From contig SABF01000111.1 of assembly GCA_009929095.1 (NCBI GenBank), forward strand, positions 1 to 5,697: 5,697 bases of DNA, given 5' to 3'. This document shows, piece after piece, positions 1 to 5,316 of the stretch. Made by a program: the position numbers and the translations under genes. Every line of letters begins with the position of its first letter. Position 1 is the first letter of the stretch. Below the pieces are notes generated by a model. The model was given only the letters and a program-made list of their open reading frames with translations, was not told the origin of the DNA and did not search any database. This stretch comes from Erysipelotrichia bacterium (GTDB lineage: Bacteria > Bacillota_I > Bacilli_A > Erysipelotrichales > Erysipelotrichaceae).

Positions 1-1214
1 GAACGCAGCCGCCTGTAGAACCGACATATGAAAAGGTACAGGTATTGTCTGCTGAAGCTGCATATCTTACAGCCCAGCTGATGTATGATGCGGTACATAC
101 CAACTATCAGAACTTCCTGCAGATCCTTATCCGGGACGGATATGCCACCTATGGCAAAACCGGCACAAGTGACTGGGGTGATGAAGGACTGCAGTACAAC
201 ATCCCTTCCGGAGCATCCAAGGATAAATGGATGGTTTCTGAAACAACGATGTACACAACTGCTGTATGGGTCGGCTACGAAAAGGGTGTCAAGGATGCCA
301 ATACTTATTTCAATTCCGAAAAAGCACTGCTGAATATTCCCGGACATATTTCAGATCACGTCATGAGCGCGCTGACTGATACGCAGAATCCCGGCGGAGT
401 AGAGCGTCCGGAAGGAATCAGTGATATCACTCATATTCTTGGAACATTCCCTTATGCCGCACCGATTGAAGGCATGGACGATGCCTACCTCACCACCGGT
501 GAGATCAAAACTGAATTCAACACTCTCGCAGATCCTGCAAGCGGCAATATCTCACAGCTGAACAGTTTCAATATCAGCCAGAATCCAGATGGTTCCATGA
601 ACTTCGGCTGGGAGGTCTATCCGGATGCCGGTGCACTGCAGGCAGCAGATAACACAATGGATATCAGCCTGTATGATGGAAACGGAAACATGATGGTTGA
701 AGCCTATGGCAACCGTATGTTTGACTACAGCTGGATTTACGGACCACTCCGCTATAAAGCCAGAATCTCACAGAACGGACAGACCATTGCCGAGATTCAG
801 TCTGATTCAGAAAATTTAAATCAGTATATCGATATTATTCCCAACACATCTACTGAAGTCTGCGGTTTCTATGGATATGAAAACGGAACCGGTACTTCCA
901 ACGAAATATGCAGTACCTTTGCTTCCAATGGTGTTACATCCGGGTCCGGTGCAGTATCCGGTCAGAATCAGGAGCAGGATGGAGATCATCAGGGTGACGG
1001 AGGCTATGACTATTCTTCAGTTCCGGCAAATATCAATGCATCAGAGAACCTCAAAATTGCTGAAGCTTATGCCTCACACTATGGCACGACTGTTCAGAAA
1101 ACAGTGGATGCCGGAAAAGCCGGAACTTTCATGTTCTATGATTCAAGCAATAACGTGCTATCTAACGGATCAAAGATTCCGGATGGAGTCATCATCAGAT
1201 ACTTCACCAGCTAA
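1..1214 (+). CDS. ponA: Class A penicillin-binding protein (PBP1A-type), C-terminal part, 5' truncated by window
   Basis: Bifunctional peptidoglycan glycosyltransferase/transpeptidase acting outside the membrane on lipid II and nascent glycan strands. The frame is open from base 3, so 403 residues are visible and the start lies off-window; the TTG at 45 is internal. Seen: the motif VLS-x-EAAYLTAQLM at residues 15-27, the transpeptidase third box KTGTS at 52-56, then KWM and AVWVGYEKG, which match the end of the PBP1A transpeptidase domain (to about residue 140). SxxK, SxN and the glycosyltransferase domain would be upstream. The remaining 260 residues are an extension: a beta-rich, possibly Ig/FN3-like stretch (about 185-284), two cysteines (287 and 303), a Gly/Ser/Gln/Asp-rich linker (306-347) and a terminal module of about 55 residues vaguely like PASTA. 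A hairpin terminator follows at once. The symbol ponA rests on family and on the dnaD/nth neighbourhood; another class A paralogue is possible. Confidence 0.92.
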   Translation, partial: TQPPVEPTYEKVQVLSAEAAYLTAQLMYDAVHTNYQNFLQILIRDGYATYGKTGTSDWGDEGLQYNIPSGASKDKWMVSETTMYTTAVWVGYEKGVKDANTYFNSEKALLNIPGHISDHVMSALTDTQNPGGVERPEGISDITHILGTFPYAAPIEGMDDAYLTTGEIKTEFNTLADPASGNISQLNSFNISQNPDGSMNFGWEVYPDAGALQAADNTMDISLYDGNGNMMVEAYGNRMFDYSWIYGPLRYKARISQNGQTIAEIQSDSENLNQYIDIIPNTSTEVCGFYGYENGTGTSNEICSTFASNGVTSGSGAVSGQNQEQDGDHQGDGGYDYSSVPANINASENLKIAEAYASHYGTTVQKTVDAGKAGTFMFYDSSNNVLSNGSKIPDGVIIRYFTS

Positions 1215-1217
1215 AGC

Positions 1218-1257
1218 AGAATGCACTGCCTCATAAGCTGAGACAGTGCATTCTTTT
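1218..1257 (+). terminator. Rho-independent terminator after the PBP gene, possibly serving nth as well
   Basis: A perfect 11-bp stem pairs 1218-1228 with 1244-1254. It extends after one C/A mismatch by four more pairs (1230-1233 with 1239-1242) around a 5-nt loop, and is followed by TTTTC at 1254-1258. It begins 4 nt after the PBP stop codon. The minus-strand nth stop codon (1257-1259) abuts the other side. Read in that direction the hairpin is preceded by AAAA but followed only by GCTTT, so termination of nth is plausible but weaker. Confidence 0.88.
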
Positions 1258-1892
1258 CATAAGTTCTTGTTCTTTTCCCGGCATAGCGGCACAAACGGAC
1301 AGCGCGCACATTCCGGCTTTTTTGCATAACACAGATATCTTCCGAAGAAGATCATCTGATGATGCGTCCTGATCCATCTTTCTTCCGGAATTTTCCTTCT
1401 GAGTTTCAGTTCCACCTGATATACTGTATCATCCGGATTTGCAAGTCTCAGACGCTTTGAGATCCGGTATACATGAGTATCCACAGCAAGTGAAGGAATG
1501 CCATAGCATTCAGAGAGGATTACGTTTGCGCATTTTCTTCCAACTCCTGCAAGGCTGACCAGATCATCCATGTTATCCGGAACCTGATCATGAAACCGTT
1601 CATGGATTCCCACCGCCAGGTCATGTATGGATTTGGCTTTGTTATGATACAGACCAAGTGAGGAAATGAATGGTTCAATCTCACGCACATCAGCTGCAGC
1701 CAGATCTGCTGCGGTCGGATACGTTTCAAATAACGCCGGTGTCACCCTGTTTACACTGACATCGGTCGTCTGGGCTGACAGTACGACTGCCACTGCAAGT
1801 TCAAAATGATTATGATTCACCAGTTCGCAATGAGCATCTGGAAACAGTTCGTCAAGACCATCAAGAATTTTCTGTGTTCGTGCAGAAATCAT
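1257..1892 (-). CDS. nth: Endonuclease III (DNA glycosylase/AP lyase)
   Basis: Base-excision repair enzyme that removes oxidised pyrimidines and cleaves the abasic site by beta-elimination. At 211 residues it has the usual length of Nth. Seen: LSAQTTD at 38-44; the helix-hairpin-helix LAGVGRKCA at 114-122 with the catalytic lysine K120; the catalytic aspartate D138 in VDTHV; and a C-terminal [4Fe-4S] ligand set C188-x6-C195-x2-C198-x5-C204. Both catalytic residues fall at the numbers known for the E. coli enzyme, which supports the chosen ATG. That ATG overlaps the dnaD stop codon as ATGA, with AAAGG and AGG tracts just upstream in the dnaD end, so the two genes are probably translationally coupled. 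The dnaD-nth pairing is also found in Bacillus. No ypoC-like gene lies between nth and the PBP gene. Confidence 0.98.
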   Translation of the reverse strand: MISARTQKILDGLDELFPDAHCELVNHNHFELAVAVVLSAQTTDVSVNRVTPALFETYPTAADLAAADVREIEPFISSLGLYHNKAKSIHDLAVGIHERFHDQVPDNMDDLVSLAGVGRKCANVILSECYGIPSLAVDTHVYRISKRLRLANPDDTVYQVELKLRRKIPEERWIRTHHQMIFFGRYLCYAKKPECARCPFVPLCREKNKNL

Positions 1893-2434
1893 TTTCTGCC
1901 TGCCTTTCCAGCTTCAATCAGTTCTGCAGTATATCCTTTCAACTGCCATTCTTTTAGAATTCGTTCAATATAAGTCGTACTCAGTTTCTGATAAGCACTG
2001 GCTTCCCGCAGGGCATATACAATCAGGCGGCGATCAACAGACCGATTCCAGTCACTGATCTTCTGCATCTCAAGCTGGGAGAGAGGTCTGCCGAATTCAC
2101 TTTCAAACACATCAAATAATGAACTGTCCATAATCTCGCGGTCTCTGGCTATATTGGCATTGAACATGCCATCCAGGTGATAGCTGGTACGACTGCTTGA
2201 TGCACGTATCTCCAGATACTTTCTGGAGCACAGTACAGAGATTTCCTGATTCATCAGCTGCTGCGTCATGCCGGTCTTTCTGCAGAGTGCATCCATGGTG
2301 ATCTCGATTTGATGCTCATTGAAAAAATCGATGAGAAGTACAATCACTGTTTCTTTTTCATCAAGGCCAAGATATTCCAGATGATCCAGAATCCAATCTC
2401 GATGGTTAGTGTAATTCTGTTCGAACCATTTCAT
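1889..2434 (-). CDS. dnaD: DnaD-type replication initiation/primosome protein
   Basis: DnaD family proteins bind and remodel DNA and help load the replicative helicase at oriC and at restarted forks in Bacillota. The 181-residue product shows an N-terminal winged-helix-like part (about 12-85; helix TMDALCRKTGMTQQLMNQEI, then SRKYLEI as the wing) and a C-terminal DnaD/DDBH2 domain (about 105-170). The latter holds SLFDVFESEFGRPLS and the signature Y155-x3-I159-x3-W163 (YIERILKEW). It is shorter than the roughly 230 residues of B. subtilis DnaD; the reduction lies in the linker and tail. The ATG at 2432-2434 is the only possible upstream start, because two in-frame TGA codons lie just before it. 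The nearest Shine-Dalgarno-like run, AAGGAA (2448-2453), is 13 nt away, which is long. Assignment rests on the domain signatures plus the nth partner; a DnaB/DnaD-like paralogue is less likely. Confidence 0.93.
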   Translation of the reverse strand: MKWFEQNYTNHRDWILDHLEYLGLDEKETVIVLLIDFFNEHQIEITMDALCRKTGMTQQLMNQEISVLCSRKYLEIRASSSRTSYHLDGMFNANIARDREIMDSSLFDVFESEFGRPLSQLEMQKISDWNRSVDRRLIVYALREASAYQKLSTTYIERILKEWQLKGYTAELIEAGKAGRK

Positions 2435-2472
2435 ATATCATCACTGTTTCCTTTTCAAAAGCGTGCGAACCT

Positions 2473-2501
2473 ATTATATCCACAAGCATGATACTGCACA
2501 A
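2473..2501 (-). promoter_or_regulatory. Predicted sigma-A promoter for dnaD-nth
   Basis: Read on the minus strand, a perfect TATAAT occupies 2478-2473, with TTGTGC at 2501-2496 as the -35 element (3 of 6 matches) and a 17-nt spacer. Transcription would start near 2466 and give a leader of about 32 nt before the dnaD ATG. The perfect -10 and the placement support the call; the -35 is weak. Confidence 0.6.
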
Positions 2502-2508
2502 GAAAATA

Positions 2509-2551
2509 CATCTGATGATTCCCTGCAAATCGTGAATCATTCTTCCAGATG
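2509..2551. repeat. Interrupted inverted repeat between the divergent promoters
   Basis: Thirteen bases at 2509-2521 (CATCTGATGATTC) pair completely with GAATCAT at 2534-2540 plus CAGATG at 2546-2551, leaving a 5-nt bulge (2541-2545) and a 12-nt loop. It sits between the dnaD -35 (2496-2501) and the putative + strand -35 (2558-2563). There is no T-run after it on either strand, so it is not a standard terminator. An operator for a regulator of one or both genes is an inference. Confidence 0.5.
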
Positions 2552-2557
2552 ATCAAA

Positions 2558-2586
2558 TTGCATTTCATTTCTGTCAATGATAAAAT
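2558..2586 (+). promoter_or_regulatory. Predicted promoter with extended -10 for the thioredoxin-like gene
   Basis: TTGCAT at 2558-2563 (weak -35) is followed after 17 nt by TAAAAT at 2581-2586, preceded by TGA so that the -10 reads as an extended TGN element. The start site would fall near 2592-2594, inside the AGGTGG ribosome-binding sequence and about 10 nt before the ATG. That very short leader makes either the promoter or the start codon uncertain. Confidence 0.4.
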
Positions 2587-2591
2587 TTCTC

Positions 2592-2597
2592 AGGTGG
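2592..2597 (+). promoter_or_regulatory. Ribosome binding site that decides the start at 2602
   Basis: AGGTGG lies 4 nt before the ATG at 2602 and matches the AGGTG part of the anti-Shine-Dalgarno complement. A second ATG at 2617 has GAAGAG 4 nt upstream, so it is a weaker alternative start that would drop five residues including K3 and R4. Confidence 0.55.
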
Positions 2598-2601
2598 ATA
2601 A

Positions 2602-3138
2602 ATGCTGAAGAGAATTATGTTTACATTCCTGACACTGCTGGTAATTTACAGCGGCGCCATTGTTGGCTATAAGATATTTGAGCCGGAAACTGCTGAGGAG
2701 ATTGCTGATACAGCAATCACTTCGCAGTCTTTAGACTATGCAACATTGAAGGACTATACATTGAACAGCGGAACATCTGTCATCCATTATTACTTCTTTG
2801 GAAGTTCAAAAACCAATGACTCGCTGTACGTCATGAATACCGTGCTGAGAAGCGTCAATCGTGATACTTCTGTTGACCTCACATCTTTGATCGAATATGT
2901 TGATGTCGCGCCGCTTGAGGATATGATGACAACCAATCAGCTTCAGTCTGACTGGACTGTTACTTCCTACCCTGCCTTTGTGGCCTGTCAGGTTCAGAAC
3001 GGCCAGATTATCATCCTCAATAAACTGGAATGGAATCCTAATTCGCCGACGAGTGAAGACAATGTCATTCAGTGGCTGATCATCAATGGTCTGTATGATG
3101 GTGCTACACCGGATCTGATTGCCACTCCGGCTACCTGA
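2602..3138 (+). CDS. Membrane-anchored thioredoxin-fold-like protein without CxxC, function unknown
   Basis: I do not recognise a named family. The 178-residue product starts with K3 R4 and one hydrophobic segment (about 5-23), so it is probably a signal anchor or uncleaved signal peptide with the rest outside the cell. After a short acidic linker (EPETAEEIAD), the order resembles a thioredoxin fold: a beta strand VIHYYFFGSS (60-69), a helix with SLYVMNTVL (74-82), a strand LIEYVDV (96-102), then WTVTSYPAFVA (118-128), where P124 would be the cis-proline, and a hydrophobic helix near VIQWLIINGL (155-164). The expected CxxC position reads GSSKTND, and the only cysteine is C129, so no dithiol redox chemistry is expected. 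It stands alone, divergent from dnaD and convergent with the aldolase operon, with its own promoter and terminator. The fold call is inference; coding status is well supported by the start signal, the anchor and the flanking signals. Confidence 0.82.
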   Translation: MLKRIMFTFLTLLVIYSGAIVGYKIFEPETAEEIADTAITSQSLDYATLKDYTLNSGTSVIHYYFFGSSKTNDSLYVMNTVLRSVNRDTSVDLTSLIEYVDVAPLEDMMTTNQLQSDWTVTSYPAFVACQVQNGQIIILNKLEWNPNSPTSEDNVIQWLIINGLYDGATPDLIATPAT

Positions 3139-3142
3139 TAAC

Positions 3143-3176
3143 AAAATCGATGTCTCACGGCATCGATTTTCTTTTT
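3143..3176 (+). terminator. Rho-independent terminator shared by the thioredoxin-like gene and the converging operon
   Basis: A perfect 10-bp stem, AAAATCGATG (3143-3152) with CATCGATTTT (3161-3170), closes an 8-nt loop and is followed by CTTTTTC and more T-rich sequence. It begins 4 nt after the stop codon. On the minus strand the stem also ends in TTTT (then GTT) and the aldolase stop codon lies at 3176-3178, so the hairpin probably ends both transcripts. Confidence 0.88.
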
Positions 3177-3859
3177 CATTTTTTCCCGCTGATTCCGGCA
3201 CCTGCTCCATAAACTGTTTCCCAGTCATGATTGAAATCACTGATTGCTTTCTCTATGCACGGATTGGTCAGAACATTCTTATACAGATCCGGTGATACAG
3301 TCACTGCCTGGCTTCCGGCATTCAGAGACTCTCGAATCTGCTGAATGCTGTGGAAGCTTGCCGCAACAATCCTGCAGCTGTATTGGTCATGGTCAATGCG
3401 CTGTGAAAGATGCCTGATCAGTTCATATGGATCAGCTCCGATACTGCTGATGCGATTGACATAGGGTGCAATATAATCTGCCCCGGCTTCCAGTGCCATG
3501 TAAGCCTGCATCAGATCATAGACTGCTGTTGCAGTCACATGATGTCCCTCCTGCTTCAAAATTCTGATGGTTCTCAGTCCCTGCCAGTCAGTCGGAACTT
3601 TGATGTATACCTGATCATCCACAGACTCAAAGATCTGATGCGCTTCTCTGATCTGCTCTTCGGAAGTCTTTGCAATGATCTGAATATGAAGTGTTTCTTC
3701 CATTCCGATGATGGAGCGGACTGAACGCATATGTTCAAAGAAATTCTCTGGTGCACATTTCTTGATAATGGATGGATTGCAGGTGACCCCGGCAATCGGA
3801 AAATACTGCTGACATTCCTGAATTGATTTTAAATCTGCTGTATCAATCAGAAGTTCCAT
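3176..3859 (-). CDS. fsa: Fructose-6-phosphate aldolase (FSA/TalC-type transaldolase family)
   Basis: Class I aldolase of the small transaldolase family. FSA enzymes cleave fructose 6-phosphate to dihydroxyacetone and glyceraldehyde 3-phosphate, while close relatives act as transaldolases. At 227 residues it is near the 220 of E. coli FsaA. Seen: MELLIDTADL with D6, PIAGVTCNPSII with N28, Q60, YIKVP with Schiff-base lysine K87, TAVY with T111, APYVNRI with Y133, AASF with S168, and a C-terminal DW (DFNHDWETVYG). Tyrosine at the position of FsaA Tyr131, where transaldolase B has Phe, favours aldolase over transaldolase activity. The ATG is preceded by AGAGG 8 nt upstream. It starts 23 nt after the rsfS stop on the same strand, so it is probably the last gene of the operon. 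It has no obvious functional tie to the ribosome-assembly genes before it. Family is near certain; exact substrate is less so. Confidence 0.93.
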   Translation of the reverse strand: MELLIDTADLKSIQECQQYFPIAGVTCNPSIIKKCAPENFFEHMRSVRSIIGMEETLHIQIIAKTSEEQIREAHQIFESVDDQVYIKVPTDWQGLRTIRILKQEGHHVTATAVYDLMQAYMALEAGADYIAPYVNRISSIGADPYELIRHLSQRIDHDQYSCRIVAASFHSIQQIRESLNAGSQAVTVSPDLYKNVLTNPCIEKAISDFNHDWETVYGAGAGISGKK

Positions 3860-3882
3860 GTATAACGCCTCTTCTCTATTTC

Positions 3883-4227
3883 CTACTTCGTTTCCTCAAA
3901 ATGAGTGATCGGCTGATCGCTCCAGAGATTTTCCAGTTTATACTGAGCTCTGGCTTCTTCGGTGAAGATATGCACGATCACATCTTTCAGGTCAATCAGA
4001 ATCCAGGTACTGCCATCACTGCCTTCCTGCGTACGGACCTCATATCCGTTCTTCTGAGCTTCCTTCACCACATCATCTGCCAGTCCGGCTGCGTGCCGGA
4101 TATTTCTCGCAGTTGCAATCACAAAATAATCCGTAAATGGGTTGACCCCCCGCATATCAATGACAGTGATATTCTCACCAAGTTTATCGGAAATGATTTT
4201 TTCAGTCAGTTCAAGCAGTTCAGACAT
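3883..4227 (-). CDS. rsfS: Ribosomal silencing factor RsfS (YbeB/Iojap family)
   Basis: RsfS binds uL14 on the large ribosomal subunit and blocks subunit joining, lowering translation under starvation and possibly aiding late 50S maturation. The 114-residue product covers the whole family. Seen: ITVIDMRGVNPFTDYFVIATA (about 20-40), EGSDGSTWILIDLKDVIVHIF (about 68-88) and RAQYKLENLW (about 93-102), all core signatures. The usual Gly-containing ATGxS loop after YFVI reads ATARN here, a mild divergence. I chose the ATG at 4225-4227 over the in-frame TTG just upstream (4228-4230), because GGAG ends 7 nt before the ATG and only 4 before the TTG. The start overlaps the end of the yqeK-like gene by 8 nt, so the two are likely coupled. 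The yqeK-rsfS order is standard in Bacillota. Confidence 0.97.
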   Translation of the reverse strand: MSELLELTEKIISDKLGENITVIDMRGVNPFTDYFVIATARNIRHAAGLADDVVKEAQKNGYEVRTQEGSDGSTWILIDLKDVIVHIFTEEARAQYKLENLWSDQPITHFEETK

Positions 4228-5032
4228 CAAGATTCTCCTTTTCCCTTAAGTAGGTTTTCTGTTCTTCTTTGACCAGTTCAGCCCCCTGTTTCAGGTTTCT
4301 GCAGGCCATTCTGATTTCTTTTTCTGTATCATATCCTCTGGTGCGTTCACACTTGTCAGCGATATACAGAATACGATCCAGATCACTGGAACCATCCCCC
4401 AGAGTATGGTGATAGATTGCATGGAGAATACCGCAGTCCTTCAGGCATAAATCCTGTTTCAGCACGATCGGTGCGGTAAAGCTATGCCAGACCTTCGGAC
4501 TCAGCGGCAATTTCTCCGGGTCATATACAGCTAACAGCGATCTGCCCCATTCAGCATCTTTCTTCTTGGTGATATCATGAAGCATCCCCATTCGCCAGGC
4601 TCTGTTTCCATCCAGTCCATGTGCTTCAGCAAGTTCCCTGCAGAGAGCAGCACAGGATCTTGAATGAGCGGAGCGATGCGAACTGCACTGTGCATCAACA
4701 ATTTCTTCATAGTAGCAGCCGGCATCATTCAGCAGTCCTGCAGTACCCTTTGCGGCCAATCGAAACTGTCCTTCTCTTACCAGTGCTTCTTCAGATGAAT
4801 CGATCTCAACAGCCGGATAGGAGAATGCGTGCTCTTGATTGACCAGCCGTAAGCGGCGATATGGCCTGATTGCAGCATTTACAAGTTTCTCTCTGATCGC
4901 ACGATCCAATATTCCTTTTTCATTCAGCCTGATCACACCAAGAGAAATATGTTTTTCTCTGATGTACCGGAGCATCTCCTCCAGTTCCTTCTGAGTAATT
5001 GGATCAGCTGAAAGATGAAATTCCACAATCAT
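4220..5032 (-). CDS. yqeK: YqeK-like HD-domain phosphohydrolase with a degenerate N-terminal NadD-like domain
   Basis: The C-terminal half (about 116-270) is a YqeK HD domain; family members hydrolyse diadenosine tetraphosphate symmetrically to ADP. Seen: RSAHS (H123), LHDITKK (H152 D153), WHSF (H183), AIYHHTLGDG (H208/H209) and ILYIADKCERTR (D226), so the metal-binding set looks intact. The first 110 residues replace NadD, which in relatives is a separate gene here or is fused to YqeK. They begin F5-x2-S8-x-D10-P-I-T13-x3-L17, which aligns with the FGGSFDPIT/HxGHL start of nucleotidyltransferases. However, the GH is K15-E16, and most of the roughly 190-residue domain, including the ISSTxIR end, is missing. 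No separate nadD is visible. The ATG overlaps the yhbY stop as ATGA. Adenylyltransferase activity is not expected from this polypeptide. HD function is well supported; the origin of the N-terminus is inference. Confidence 0.9.
   Translation of the reverse strand: MIVEFHLSADPITQKELEEMLRYIREKHISLGVIRLNEKGILDRAIREKLVNAAIRPYRRLRLVNQEHAFSYPAVEIDSSEEALVREGQFRLAAKGTAGLLNDAGCYYEEIVDAQCSSHRSAHSRSCAALCRELAEAHGLDGNRAWRMGMLHDITKKKDAEWGRSLLAVYDPEKLPLSPKVWHSFTAPIVLKQDLCLKDCGILHAIYHHTLGDGSSDLDRILYIADKCERTRGYDTEKEIRMACRNLKQGAELVKEEQKTYLREKENLDV
4235..4242 (-). promoter_or_regulatory. rsfS ribosome binding site, decides ATG over TTG start
   Basis: Read on the minus strand, AAAAGGAG at 4242-4235 is a strong Shine-Dalgarno sequence. 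It is 7 nt from the ATG at 4227 and 4 nt from the competing TTG at 4230, and it lies inside the last codons of the yqeK-like gene. Confidence 0.75.
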
Positions 5033-5316
5033 GGAAGGATAATCTTCGGCTCACTTGAACGGCGATAAAGAATGAATGTATGACCGATGATCTGAACCAC
5101 TTCAGACTTAGTGTTCATTGCAAGATCAAATGCTGTCTCCTGAATATCTTCCGGAGCTGTTTTCAGACATTTGATCTTGATCAGTTCTCTTGCCTTCAAA
5201 GCATGATCAACCTGCTCAATCAGAGTATCGCTCAAAGCATCTTTGCCAATCTGAAAGATTGCCTTGTCCGTTGTCATCAGACCGCGGAGATATCGTTTTT
5301 GTTTTCCACTTAGCAT
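5029..5316 (-). CDS. yhbY: YhbY-type CRM-domain RNA-binding protein
   Basis: Small CRM-domain protein associated with pre-50S ribosomal particles; the family is thought to act in large-subunit assembly. The 95-residue product is full length. Seen: LSGKQKRYLRGL (2-13), IFQIGKDALSD (20-30), DHALKARELIKIKCL (about 37-51), SEVVQIIGHTFILYRRS (about 71-87) and the C-terminal IILP, all family hallmarks. The CRM GxxG loop reads G24-K-D-A27, so the second glycine is replaced by alanine. The ATG follows the yqeH TAA with no gap, and an AAAGG lies about 11 nt upstream inside yqeH. The stop overlaps the next gene as ATGA. Position between yqeH and nadD/yqeK is the Bacillota standard. Identification is firm; whether the glycine loss weakens RNA binding is not known. 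Confidence 0.96.
   Translation of the reverse strand: MLSGKQKRYLRGLMTTDKAIFQIGKDALSDTLIEQVDHALKARELIKIKCLKTAPEDIQETAFDLAMNTKSEVVQIIGHTFILYRRSSEPKIILP

Noticed and set aside
45..47. TTG as a start codon of the first gene
   Set aside because: The frame is open and protein-like from base 3, and the motif continues across this codon; it is an internal leucine of a truncated penicillin-binding protein.
2509..2551. Inverted repeat as a transcription terminator or riboswitch
   Set aside because: There is no T-run on either strand, and it lies upstream of both predicted start sites rather than in a leader.
2806..3240. 144-codon minus-strand open frame over the thioredoxin-like gene
   Set aside because: It crosses the terminator hairpin and overlaps two better-supported genes, and its composition (many scattered Arg, Ile and Ser) shows no domain.
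4146..4151. Run of six C (six G in the rsfS coding strand) as a phase-variation tract
   Set aside because: It is too short for likely slippage control, and it simply encodes Arg-Gly in the conserved MRGVNPF segment.
4228..4230. TTG as the rsfS start
   Set aside because: It is only 4 nt from the GGAG ribosome binding site, and an ATG with better spacing follows immediately.
3823..4272. 149-codon + strand open frame over rsfS
   Set aside because: It lies antisense to the well-supported rsfS and fsa genes, has no recognisable domain and no ribosome binding site; it is a shadow frame.
4220..5032. Frameshifted but otherwise complete nadD gene
   Set aside because: Only about 340 bases separate the yhbY end from the HD domain, far less than a full NadD needs, and no other frame there shows GGSFDP-like or SSTxIR-like motifs.
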